A stretch of 64,000 nt of DNA from Gleimia europaea ACS-120-V-Col10b. GTDB lineage: Bacteria > Actinomycetota > Actinomycetes > Actinomycetales > Actinomycetaceae. Below, in pieces: positions 25,005-32,585 of the stretch. The DNA lies in assembly GCF_000411155.1 (NCBI RefSeq), contig NZ_KE150266.1, positions 558,001 to 622,000 of the forward strand, given 5' to 3'. Position 1 is the first letter of the stretch. The number at the start of each line of letters is the position of its first letter. The notes below the pieces were generated by a model. It made no database searches, was not told the origin of the DNA, and worked only from the letters and a program-made list of their open reading frames with translations. A program made the position numbers and the translations under genes.

Positions 25005-26240
25005 TTGATCAGCGTTGAAGACTACTCTTTGCAAGTAACCTCGGGCATCGTCCCCCTTCCAGCTAAAGAACAGCCCCTTGAACGCACCCTGGGCACCACT
25101 TTGGCAGCAAACATCGAGGCTCGAGTTGCCGTGCCGCCCTTCACGAACTCTGCGATGGACGGGTTTGCGGTGCGCGCGGTTGACGTGCAGGGCGCTTCAA
25201 AAGACGCTGGGGTGACGCTACCCGTTTTCGCAGACGTTGCGGCCGGAGCCACCGCCAATGCCATGACAAAACCCGGCTTTGCTACGCGCATCATGACGGG
25301 CGCTGCCCTGCCTGAAGGCGCCGACGCGGTGGTGAAAGTTGAAGATACCAACATCGCGCCGGGGCCCGTGCAAATGCCTGACCAGGTCACCATCTTCAAC
25401 CCTGTTCAACCTGGCACGAACGTGCGCCAAGCAGGCGAAAACGTTGCCGTTGGTGATCTTATTCTTCAGGCCGGAATCGCGGTTACTCCCCAGGTTTTAG
25501 CTGCGGCGGCCTCGGTGGGGTATGGAAAACTCCCCGTAATCCCGAAGCCACGCGTTGCGATTATCTCGACCGGATCCGAACTTAAGGATCCGGGGAGCGC
25601 GCTGGCGCACGGTCAGATTCCCGACTCGAACTCGATCATGCTGGATGGTTTAGCGCGCTCTTTGGGAGCGAAAGTTACGTATCGGGGTCGTAGCGGCGAC
25701 GAGCCGGAGCATCTTGAAGAAATGCTTCACGAAGCCGGGGGTTGCGCGGACCTAATCATCACTTCGGGCGGGGTTTCAGCCGGAGCTTTCGACCCGGTAA
25801 AAATTGTTGGCAAGAATCACGACTTCAGCTTCCAAAAGGTAGCCATGCAACCAGGCAAACCGCAAGGACACGGCACCATAAACGTGAGCGGTCGCGACGT
25901 GCCCGTCATATGTCTGCCCGGCAACCCCGTGTCGGTCTACGTGTCGTTTGTACTGTTTGTACGCCCTATCATCGCTCTTCTGGGCGGCCGGTCCGAAAGC
26001 AAACTCCAAGCGGTTCCCGCTCTGGCAGGCACATCTTTCAAATCTGCCAAGAACCGGCGCCAGTACGCCCCTGTGCGCGCACAGCTCAGCGCGAGCGGGA
26101 TTACGGTTTATCCTACGCACGCCCAAGCCTCCGGCTCACACCTGATTGCCACGTTGCATCATGCGACCGGCCTCGCGGTGATTGCGGCAGACGTAGACGA
26201 GGTAGCCGAGGGAGACCTCGTACAATACATTCCGCTGTAA
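25005..26240 (+). CDS. moeA: Molybdopterin molybdenumtransferase
   Basis: Inserts molybdate into adenylated molybdopterin. The 411-residue protein has the order of domains expected: N-terminal segment with FTNSAMDGFAVRA, then MTGAALPEGADAVVKVED, the MoCF core with STGSELKDPG and TSGGVSAG, the CLPGNPVSV motif, and a C-terminal beta domain. The TTG at 25005 (MISVEDYSLQV) is preferred since TAGGAGA sits six bases before it; an earlier in-frame start at 24915 lies within moeB. All catalytic motifs are intact. Confidence 0.94.
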   Translation: MISVEDYSLQVTSGIVPLPAKEQPLERTLGTTLAANIEARVAVPPFTNSAMDGFAVRAVDVQGASKDAGVTLPVFADVAAGATANAMTKPGFATRIMTGAALPEGADAVVKVEDTNIAPGPVQMPDQVTIFNPVQPGTNVRQAGENVAVGDLILQAGIAVTPQVLAAAASVGYGKLPVIPKPRVAIISTGSELKDPGSALAHGQIPDSNSIMLDGLARSLGAKVTYRGRSGDEPEHLEEMLHEAGGCADLIITSGGVSAGAFDPVKIVGKNHDFSFQKVAMQPGKPQGHGTINVSGRDVPVICLPGNPVSVYVSFVLFVRPIIALLGGRSESKLQAVPALAGTSFKSAKNRRQYAPVRAQLSASGITVYPTHAQASGSHLIATLHHATGLAVIAADVDEVAEGDLVQYIPL

Positions 26241-26317
26241 ACCGCACTCTTACTTGGGCCATATCTACTACAGGCCCCTCGCAGATCATGCCAACCTATA
26301 ACGCAAATGCGCCACTC

Positions 26318-26347
26318 TTGCGGTAGCGGCGCCGCATTTACTACTGT
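26318..26347 (+). promoter_or_regulatory. Candidate promoter of the molybdate regulator-transport operon
   Basis: TTGCGG (26318-26323) and TACTGT (26342-26347) are separated by 18 bases, a reasonable -35/-10 pair, placing transcription start about 26354, just before the ATG at 26360. A 7-base inverted repeat, AAATGCG (26305-26311) and CGCATTT (26333-26339), brackets the -35 and could be an operator, for instance for the HTH-TOBE protein encoded next. Confidence 0.35.
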
Positions 26348-26359
26348 ATGGTTCGAGAT

Positions 26360-26755
26360 ATGCACGATTTACGGGTATCAAATGTGGCTACACTCCTTGG
26401 CGTATCCACCGACACGGTTCGCCGCCTGGTAGAAGATGGCGCGATCAAAGGCACGCGCGACGATGGGCGCATTCTGATAGACGGCAAGTCCCTTGTAAAC
26501 TACATCCGCCAGATCACGGCGAAAGACGAGCGTTCCACGCACGGCACAGAGGTAAACTCCATCCGCAACCAGCTGACCGGCATCGTCACAGACATCACCT
26601 CCGACAAGGTAATGACCCGCGTCGAGATGATTTGTGGCCCATTCCGAATCGTTTCTCTTATATCCACCGAGGCTGCGCGCGAGATGAAACTCGAAGTGGG
26701 CTCGCTCGCCGTTGCCGGCGTGAAGTCCACGAACGTCTCCATCAGCCTTCCCTAG
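26360..26755 (+). CDS. HTH-TOBE molybdate-responsive regulator or molybdate-binding protein
   Basis: A 131-residue two-domain protein. Residues 1-50 form an excisionase/MerR-like helix-turn-helix (VATLLGVSTDTVRRLVEDG). The C-terminal 65 residues (RNQLTGIVTDITSDK ... AGVKSTNVSI) form a TOBE/Mop domain that in this fold binds molybdate. This layout is a compact actinobacterial analogue of ModE. It sits directly before modA, so control of the mod genes by molybdate is the natural inference. The ATG at 26360 is preferred to 26348 because the putative -10 adjoins the earlier one. Binding and DNA targets are unproven. Confidence 0.85.
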   Translation: MHDLRVSNVATLLGVSTDTVRRLVEDGAIKGTRDDGRILIDGKSLVNYIRQITAKDERSTHGTEVNSIRNQLTGIVTDITSDKVMTRVEMICGPFRIVSLISTEAAREMKLEVGSLAVAGVKSTNVSISLP

Positions 26756-26774
26756 AGTCAACATGAGGATAGAC

Positions 26775-27554
26775 ATGAAGAAAACAGCCAAGATTTTTGC
26801 CTCCCTCGCTGCCGCATCAATGCTGCTGGCCGCGTGTTCGGGTTCTCCAGCTCCCGCAGAAAAGGAGGGTGCCAAGTCGCAAACCGAGTCGCAAGCGCTA
26901 ACCGTTTTTGCTGCCGCCTCGCTGAACAAGGTTTTTCCACAGATCGCGGAAGAAGTTTTTGAACCCGCAAATAAGGGAGTCAAGGTATCTTTCTCATTCG
27001 AGGGATCTTCCACGCTCGTGGATCAGTTGAAGAACGGCGCCCCGGCCGACGTGTTTGCTTCCGCTGATACGCGCAACATGGATAAGGCAACCGACGCTGA
27101 CCTTGTTGACACGCCCGAACCGTTCGCCTTGAACACGCTGACGCTGATCGTGCCGGCCGGAAACCCGGGCGGTGTTACGGGCCTTGACGACTCTTTGAAG
27201 TCTGCAAAGGTCATCAAGTGCCATGCGGAAGTACCCTGCGGTAACCTGACCAACAAGGTGCTTGAAGAGGCTGGAATCGAGCTCACGCCGGTTTCTGAAG
27301 AGCAGAAGGTAACCGACGTGCGCGGCAAGATCGAATCGGGCGAAGGCGATGCAGGCTTCGTGTACATGACCGACGCGATCGCTGCCGGCGACAATGTGGA
27401 GATCATCCCCATCGATGCCAAGGGAGTAAACGAGTACCCTATCGCGGTTGTAAAGGACTCCAAGTCCCCCGAGCTCGCGCATAAGTTTATTGACGCTGTG
27501 CTTTCTGACGAGGGCCAGGAGTTGCTGAAGCAGTACGGATTCGCCAGGCCGTAA
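26775..27554 (+). CDS. modA: Molybdate-binding lipoprotein
   Basis: Extracytoplasmic solute-binding protein of the molybdate ABC importer. The first 20 residues are a lipoprotein signal ending LLAAC with lipidation at Cys21. The mature part has the ModA pattern LTVFAAASLNKVFPQIAEE at its start and SFEGSSTLVDQLKNGAPADVFASAD, with the serines that contact the oxyanion. The 259-residue length is normal. The ATG at 26775 is preceded by GAGG; an ATG at 26763 is four codons upstream. It follows the HTH-TOBE gene by 19 bases. Confidence 0.94.
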   Translation: MKKTAKIFASLAAASMLLAACSGSPAPAEKEGAKSQTESQALTVFAAASLNKVFPQIAEEVFEPANKGVKVSFSFEGSSTLVDQLKNGAPADVFASADTRNMDKATDADLVDTPEPFALNTLTLIVPAGNPGGVTGLDDSLKSAKVIKCHAEVPCGNLTNKVLEEAGIELTPVSEEQKVTDVRGKIESGEGDAGFVYMTDAIAAGDNVEIIPIDAKGVNEYPIAVVKDSKSPELAHKFIDAVLSDEGQELLKQYGFARP

Positions 27555-27563
27555 TCTGGCGAA
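27540..27563. repeat. Inverted repeat spanning the modA stop codon
   Basis: TTCGCCAG (27540-27547) and CTGGCGAA (27556-27563) pair perfectly around an eight-base loop that includes the modA stop. It could stabilise the modA message or attenuate transcription into modBC. There is no T-tract. Confidence 0.45.
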
Positions 27564-27579
27564 CATCTGACTAACACAA

Positions 27580-27643
27580 CCGTCCCGGCATATTGGACCA
27601 AGCGCCGCTAACCCGGCCAGGTAAGCCCAAGGTGCCGGGACGG
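27580..27643. repeat. Long-range inverted repeat between modA and modBC
   Basis: CCGTCCCGGCA (27580-27590) and TGCCGGGACGG (27633-27643) form an 11-base-pair perfect stem enclosing 42 bases. It fills most of the space between modA and modBC and is a second structured element after the one at the modA stop, consistent with lower expression of the transporter than of the binding protein. Confidence 0.55.
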
Positions 27644-27683
27644 ATTGGTAAGGCATAGGTAATGAGCGCAAAGGTGGAGCATA

Positions 27684-29546
27684 TTGAGTAGACAGCACCC
27701 CAATAGCAGGCGCGAGATTGCGGCTGGCCCTGCCCCCTGGCTGGGAGTTCCGGCAACGATAGCGCTGGTTTTCGTGGTGGTGCCATTTATTGGCATGTTC
27801 GCCCAGGTACAGTGGGCTGACCTCCCCTCCCTGCTGGCCGGTGAAGCCGCACGCGACGCTCTTTGGCTATCCCTGAAAACCACCTTTGCCTCCACTATCA
27901 TTTCATTGCTTTTTGGCATCCCGTTGGCGCACGTCCTTGCTCACACCAGCCACGGAGCACGCGCAAGTTTGGGCAGCGTCTTACGCCTGCTGGTCACGCT
28001 ACCGATGGTTGTGCCGCCGGTAGTAGCCGGCCTTGCCCTGCTGGTCACATTTGGCCGGCGCGGCCTCATTGGCTCTTACCTGCAGGTACTTGGTATTGAG
28101 ATCGGCTTCAGCACTATCGCCGTGGTTATGGCACAAGTGTTTGTGTCTATGCCGTTCCTAGTTATCTCACTCGAAGGCGCATTACGTTCACGTGGGCGCG
28201 ACCTGGAAAAAGCGGCAAGCAATTTGGGGGCAAGTCGAACCCGCGTATTCTTTGAGATCACGCTTCCGCTCACCGTGCCAGCGATGGCTTCGGGCACGGC
28301 GCTCACCTTTGCGCGCGCCCTGGGAGAGTTTGGCGCGACCATCACTTTTGCTGGCTCCCTGCAGGGTGTTACCCGCACTCTGCCCCTCGAGATCTATCTA
28401 CAACGCGAGATCGACACCGCCACCGCCCTTGCCCTCGCAACCGTAATACTGCTAGTTGCCGGTCTTGTAATCGCAATAACTAGCGCTATTTCTAAGATAT
28501 CTGCACGAAAATCTCGCGAAGCTACGCGCAGGAAGGAGCCCGAATCTGCGCGTCAAAATCAGTTGGTAACCATGTGCGAACTGAACGACCTGGACATGTC
28601 CGCACAGCAGTGGGAAAACGCTCCTGTGGGGATTGAAATCAACGCGGGCGTAGCCGAACGACACGTACACATAGATGCCCAGCTGAAGCGCGGCGCGATC
28701 ACGGCGATCGTCGGCCCGAACGGCTCGGGGAAAACCACTGCGATCGAACTGATTGCCGGAACTCTAGTGCCCTCTAGTGGCAGTAGGACCCTAAACCTGG
28801 ACACAGACCCAACCATTGTGTGGCTCGAACAGCGGGCGCTCCTATTCCCCCACCTCACCGCCTGCCAAAATGTGGCGTTCGGGCCACGAATCAAGGGCCT
28901 AAGTTCTGAGGCCGCCACCAAGCGCGCCCTTGCCGAGCTTGAAGCCGTGGGCTGCCTGCACCTGAAAGATCGCCTGCCCAGCGAACTGTCCGGAGGCCAA
29001 GCACAGCGCGTGGCTATCGCTCGAGCCCTTGCCGTAAACCCGGACCTGGTGCTGTTGGATGAACCTTTTGCCGCCGTTGATTCTGAAGTTGCTTGGCCCC
29101 TTCGCCTGGTGCTTCGCGAGCGTATTCGCGCGGCCGGCGCCACCGCCGTAATGGTGACTCACGACCTCACCGACGCCGCATTCATGGCCGACCAAATCAT
29201 CACGCTAGAAGAGGGACAGGTCAGCGAAAACGGGTTCAAAACCCACGTGCTACAACGCCCCACTTCCGCATTCTTGACGCGCCTAACCGGCGCTAACATC
29301 GTTACGGAAGACGCGCATACATTGGTGGTTCGCCCCTCCGACTTCCGCGTGGCATCGGGGCATGGAGTTGACGGCATCCACGGCCAAGTGCAGCGGCGCG
29401 TGCTGTTGCCAACCGGTGAGATCGCGATTGTCAGCGGCGAGGATGGGGCATTGATATCCGTTGCAACAAACGCCTACAACGCTGACCTGCTCCAGCCGGG
29501 GACCGACGTCACACTTCACGCAAAAGTAGCTAGCCCCCTGGCGTAG
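27684..29546 (+). CDS. modB: Molybdate ABC transporter, fused permease and ATPase (ModB-ModC)
   Basis: One 620-residue chain carrying both membrane and motor parts of the importer. Residues about 20-270 form a ModB-type permease with about six membrane segments and the EAA loop EGALRSRGRDLEKAASNLGA. A charged linker (270-300) leads to the ATPase: Walker A GPNGSGKTT at 344-352, signature LSGGQAQR at 435-442, and Walker B LVLLDEP at about 456-462. A C-terminal TOBE-like domain (about 550-615) may sense molybdate. Such fusions are known in actinobacteria. TTG start with GGTGGAG upstream. The gene is in frame throughout. Confidence 0.92.
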   Translation: MSRQHPNSRREIAAGPAPWLGVPATIALVFVVVPFIGMFAQVQWADLPSLLAGEAARDALWLSLKTTFASTIISLLFGIPLAHVLAHTSHGARASLGSVLRLLVTLPMVVPPVVAGLALLVTFGRRGLIGSYLQVLGIEIGFSTIAVVMAQVFVSMPFLVISLEGALRSRGRDLEKAASNLGASRTRVFFEITLPLTVPAMASGTALTFARALGEFGATITFAGSLQGVTRTLPLEIYLQREIDTATALALATVILLVAGLVIAITSAISKISARKSREATRRKEPESARQNQLVTMCELNDLDMSAQQWENAPVGIEINAGVAERHVHIDAQLKRGAITAIVGPNGSGKTTAIELIAGTLVPSSGSRTLNLDTDPTIVWLEQRALLFPHLTACQNVAFGPRIKGLSSEAATKRALAELEAVGCLHLKDRLPSELSGGQAQRVAIARALAVNPDLVLLDEPFAAVDSEVAWPLRLVLRERIRAAGATAVMVTHDLTDAAFMADQIITLEEGQVSENGFKTHVLQRPTSAFLTRLTGANIVTEDAHTLVVRPSDFRVASGHGVDGIHGQVQRRVLLPTGEIAIVSGEDGALISVATNAYNADLLQPGTDVTLHAKVASPLA

Positions 29547-29572
29547 TCACCACGATTGCTACAGCCAGACAG

Positions 29573-29603
29573 AAAAAGAGGCTCCCGGAAATCCGGGAGC
29601 CTC
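29573..29603 (-). terminator. Rho-independent terminator of the bL37 gene
   Basis: Eleven-base arms GAGGCTCCCGG (29578-29588) and CCGGGAGCCTC (29593-29603) with an AAAT loop. On the minus strand the stem is followed by TTTTT (29577-29573). It lies 12 bases past the bL37 stop and also faces the end of modBC, so it may stop transcription in that direction as well. Confidence 0.9.
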
Positions 29604-29614
29604 GAAGCTTTTGC

Positions 29615-29689
29615 TTAAGAGTTGGGTCGCTTGCCGTGGTTAGCGGCGCTCTTGCGACGTGCCTTGCGCTTGCGGCCTCGCTTGCTCAT
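29615..29689 (-). CDS. Ribosomal protein bL37 (24 residues)
   Basis: A tiny, very basic protein, MSKRGRKRKA followed by RRKSAANHGKRPNS, matching the bL37 proteins found in mycobacterial 50S subunits (KRGRKxR ... NHGKRPN core). The ATG is preceded by GAGGAG six bases upstream, and a strong T-tailed terminator follows, so it is an independent, properly bounded gene despite its size. It lies between modBC and rsrA, on the minus strand. Gene symbol left blank because naming is not uniform. Confidence 0.88.
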   Translation of the reverse strand: MSKRGRKRKARRKSAANHGKRPNS

Positions 29690-29812
29690 TTCGACTCCTC
29701 TACCTACTTCATTAAACAGCTTTGCTATTTTCGCACAATTCGCGACGTTTTAACAGCCACGCGGGCACAAAACCTGCGAAAACTGCGCAAACGTGACTAA
29801 ATCAACCTAAAA

Positions 29813-30076
29813 CTAGTCCCACTGCCGCGTAATGTGCGTGACGCGCACGCTCGCAACAACTCGCGAACGAAGCTCTGCGGGCGCTTGCCTCTCAAAACAC
29901 TTACGCATCAGTTCCCGCACATGCATTTCCGCATCCACCCGATCCGCGCAGTGACCGCAAGTTTCCAAGTGCATTGAAAGACGATACGTCATGTCATCCT
30001 CCAACGCGCCATCAGCATACGCGTAGAGTAAGGAGTTCAGTTCCTCGCAAGGATCGCAATCGTTTTGGTTAAGCAT
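29813..30076 (-). CDS. rsrA: Zinc anti-sigma factor, RsrA/RshA type
   Basis: Redox-sensing anti-sigma factor that holds the adjacent sigma factor until disulfide stress releases zinc. The 87-residue ZAS domain shows H-x3-C-x2-C (His36, Cys40, Cys43) plus the upstream cysteines Cys7 and Cys10, one of which corresponds to the switch Cys11 of Streptomyces RsrA. It overlaps the sigma-factor gene stop by eight bases, so the two are coupled. The family role is thiol-stress sensing, inferred here from motif and position. Confidence 0.92.
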   Translation of the reverse strand: MLNQNDCDPCEELNSLLYAYADGALEDDMTYRLSMHLETCGHCADRVDAEMHVRELMRKCFERQAPAELRSRVVASVRVTHITRQWD

Positions 30077-30695
30077 GATCCTCCTTCACCCCAATTCCCA
30101 TGCGCTTTGCATAATCTGCGAGCGCGGTTCGAAGCTGTGCGCGACCTCGGTAGATGCGCGACATTACCGTGCCAACGGGGGTGCCCATGATTTCTGCAAT
30201 CTCCTTGTAGGAAAACCCTTCAACATCGGCGAGGAGGACGGCCTCGCGGTACGTGTCCGAGAGGGATTCGAGGGCTTCACGAACCGTGTCATCTGGCAGG
30301 GAGTCGAGCGCGGCGGCCTCCGCAGATTCAAGCGCAACCGGATGATGGCTTGCGGCCTCGAGCAACTGCCAGTCCTGCACGCCCTCATCGGAGGTTTGCT
30401 GGGGCCGGCGCTGGTTCTTGCGGTAGGTGTTTATGAACGAGTTCTTTAAGATGCGGTACATCCACGCCTTCAAGTTGGTACCCGGCTTGAACGTGTTGAA
30501 CGAACTGAATGCGCGCACGTACGTGTCTTGCACCAGATCTTGCGCGTCTGCCTCGTTACCGGTCATGCGAAACGCCGCCCCGTACAGCTGATCTAGCAAA
30601 GGTAGTGCCTCTTCTTCGAACCGCGCGCGAAGTTCGGCCTCGTTTACCTGTTCTTTTGTCTCCATCACCATCGAGCATACTTGCACCTCCATCAT
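30069..30695 (-). CDS. sigR: ECF sigma factor, SigR/SigH type
   Basis: Group IV sigma factor for the disulfide and heat stress regulon. Region 2 includes [20 protein letters not shown] and [15 protein letters not shown], and region 4 includes [31 protein letters not shown]. It is 208 residues long, or 200 from an internal ATG at 30671; a GGAGG lies between the two. A SigR-type promoter is predicted just upstream, with a transcription start about one base before the first ATG. The anti-sigma gene follows with an overlap. It is the ancestral actinobacterial SigR/RsrA arrangement. Confidence 0.93.
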   Translation of the reverse strand: MMEVQVCSMVMETKEQVNEAELRARFEEEALPLLDQLYGAAFRMTGNEADAQDLVQDTYVRAFSSFNTFKPGTNLKAWMYRILKNSFINTYRKNQRRPQQTSDEGVQDWQLLEAASHHPVALESAEAAALDSLPDDTVREALESLSDTYREAVLLADVEGFSYKEIAEIMGTPVGTVMSRIYRGRAQLRTALADYAKRMGIGVKEDHA

Positions 30696-30702
30696 TTAAG
30701 GC

Positions 30703-30728
30703 AACAACGAAGCGCGCGTTTTTCTTCC
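30703..30728 (-). promoter_or_regulatory. Candidate SigR-dependent promoter (autoregulation)
   Basis: On the minus strand GGAAG (30728-30724) and GTT (30705-30703) are 18 bases apart, close to the SigR/SigH consensus GGAAT-N18/19-GTT. The predicted start lies immediately before the sigR ATG at 30695. Autoregulation is the known behaviour of this sigma-factor family. One mismatch in the -35 element. Confidence 0.5.
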
Positions 30729-30766
30729 AACCTCCACTTACGCTGAGATGTAGGTAACATGGATCT

Positions 30767-31276
30767 ATGAGAATTTTACGGATGATTGCAAGGCCGCTAA
30801 TCGCAGCGCCGTTTGTTATTGACGGGCTTTCAGCGGTGAAAGACCCCGATGCACACGCCCAGCAGTTCCAGAAAGTTTCGCCTTATCTTGAGCGCCTGGG
30901 TGTCCCTCCAGTAATCACGTCGGATGCGAAAATGGCTTCGCGCGCGTTGGGCGCCGTCACGGTTTTAGCTGGCACCAGCTTTGCGCTGGGTAAGGCTCCG
31001 CGCATCAGCGCAACCGTCCTGGCCGCCACGGCCGTGCCGATTGCACTAGTGCAAAATCCGGTGTGGACCGCAAAAGATCATGAACTGAGGGGGCGTTACC
31101 GGCGCGGTTTGGAGCGTTACGGCGCCGCCCTGGGCGGCCTAATGCTCGCAACGGTTGACCGCGAGGGAGAGCCTTCAAAGGCGTGGCAACTCGCGAACTG
31201 GCGCGAACAGCAGCTGGCTCTAACCCGGGCGCGCAACGAAACGTGGGAAGCCGCGAAGGAAGCATTTGACGCCTAA
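30767..31276 (+). CDS. DoxX-family membrane protein
   Basis: A 169-residue protein with four hydrophobic segments and the DoxX pattern RPLIAAPFVIDGLSAVKDPDAHA at the N-terminus, FALGKAPRISATVLAATAVP, and WTAKDHE. DoxX proteins sit in the membrane and have been linked in other actinobacteria to thiol/redox stress together with sodA and SseA. Divergence from the sigR operon, with only 71 bases between, makes a stress role reasonable, but it is inference. The reading frame runs 11 bases into aroA. Confidence 0.82.
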   Translation: MRILRMIARPLIAAPFVIDGLSAVKDPDAHAQQFQKVSPYLERLGVPPVITSDAKMASRALGAVTVLAGTSFALGKAPRISATVLAATAVPIALVQNPVWTAKDHELRGRYRRGLERYGAALGGLMLATVDREGEPSKAWQLANWREQQLALTRARNETWEAAKEAFDA

Positions 31277-32585
31277 TCCTTGGCATACGCCGCAGGCCAC
31301 CAAGCCTGTTGATAGCGATGTCACGATTCCCGGTTCGAAATCTCTAACGAACCGGGAACTCGTGCTGTCGGCCATTGCGTCTTCTCCTTCCACTATTTGC
31401 GGGGCGCTTAGTGCCCGGGACACGCGTCTTATGGTGGATGCGCTGCGTTCCTTGGGCGCGCAAGTGGAAACCGGGGCGGATAACTGGGCGATTGCGCCCA
31501 TGCCAAGCGTTTCTGGTTCCACTCCTATCAGCATTGAGTGCGGGCTTGCGGGGACCGTCATGCGGTTCACCCCTGCGCTCGCCGCACGCTGTTCGCGGCC
31601 CGTACGCCTCACCGCCGATAGCCAAGCCAACGCCCGGCCGATGGCTGGCCTGCTCAAAGCGTTGCGCTCCATCGGGGTGATCATCACACACGAGAGCAGC
31701 GAAACCTTTCCTCTCACCGTGCAAGGCCCCGCGCGCGTGCGCGGTCCTATCAGTTTGGATGCATCCGCCTCCTCCCAATATCTATCGGCGCTTTTGCTTG
31801 TTGCCCCCCTGCTAGATAGTGATAGGGAATTCATTGAGATTGAGCTAGATGGAGCACTACCGTCGCGGCCACACGTGGAAATGACGCTTGCCGCACTGCG
31901 GCTGCGCGGAGCTCAAGCTGCTTGGACAGGTGAGCGCACGCTGCGGGTTAAACGCGGCGATATTAGTGGGCGCGACGCGGTGATCGAGCCGGATCTTTCT
32001 AACGCTGGCCCGTTCCTGGCGGCGGCCGCAGTTACTGGCGGGCACGTGCGCATCCCCTACTGGCCCCTCAAAACCACGCAGGCCGGCAACGAGTGGTTAC
32101 CGATTTTGCGGCAGATGGGTGCCGATGTGAACCTCGTGCCGCAAGGCACCGTGTACGGCACGCTGTGCCTGCGCGCTGGGGAACTTCAAGGGTTTAACGG
32201 CGACATGTCCCAGGTTGGAGAACTTGTTCCTACACTTGCCGCAATCTGCGCGTTTGCAACCACTCCCTCGACGATCACGGGAATCGGGCACCTTCGCGGA
32301 CACGAAACCGACCGGCTGAAAGCGATCGCCACCGAACTGGCCAAACTGGGTGTGAATGTTGAAGAGGGCGCGGATTACCTCAAGATTGATGGTACAAACG
32401 GCTGGTTGGAAAACCATGATGAACCGGTTTTTCTACATTCCTACGCTGATCACCGAATGGCTACGTTTGGCGCTATCATCGGTCTACGCGCACCACAAAT
32501 CTACGTTGATGACGTGGCAACCGTGGCGAAAACCATGCCTGATTTTGTAAACCTATGGACGAAAATGCTGGAGCTAAATGTCTAG
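31266..32585 (+). CDS. aroA: 3-phosphoshikimate 1-carboxyvinyltransferase (EPSP synthase)
   Basis: Shikimate-pathway enzyme joining shikimate-3-phosphate and phosphoenolpyruvate. The 439-residue protein has the N-terminal PGSKSLTNRELVLSA motif with the catalytic Lys, the CGLAGTVMRFTPA loop, and the C-terminal SYADHRMATFGAIIGLR segment. The usual GNAGT loop reads GLAGT here. TTG start with AAGGAAG upstream, overlapping the DoxX gene by 11 bases. Its stop overlaps rsgA by 8 bases, so three genes (DoxX, aroA, rsgA) may be one unit. Confidence 0.94.
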   Translation: MTPNPWHTPQATKPVDSDVTIPGSKSLTNRELVLSAIASSPSTICGALSARDTRLMVDALRSLGAQVETGADNWAIAPMPSVSGSTPISIECGLAGTVMRFTPALAARCSRPVRLTADSQANARPMAGLLKALRSIGVIITHESSETFPLTVQGPARVRGPISLDASASSQYLSALLLVAPLLDSDREFIEIELDGALPSRPHVEMTLAALRLRGAQAAWTGERTLRVKRGDISGRDAVIEPDLSNAGPFLAAAAVTGGHVRIPYWPLKTTQAGNEWLPILRQMGADVNLVPQGTVYGTLCLRAGELQGFNGDMSQVGELVPTLAAICAFATTPSTITGIGHLRGHETDRLKAIATELAKLGVNVEEGADYLKIDGTNGWLENHDEPVFLHSYADHRMATFGAIIGLRAPQIYVDDVATVAKTMPDFVNLWTKMLELNV

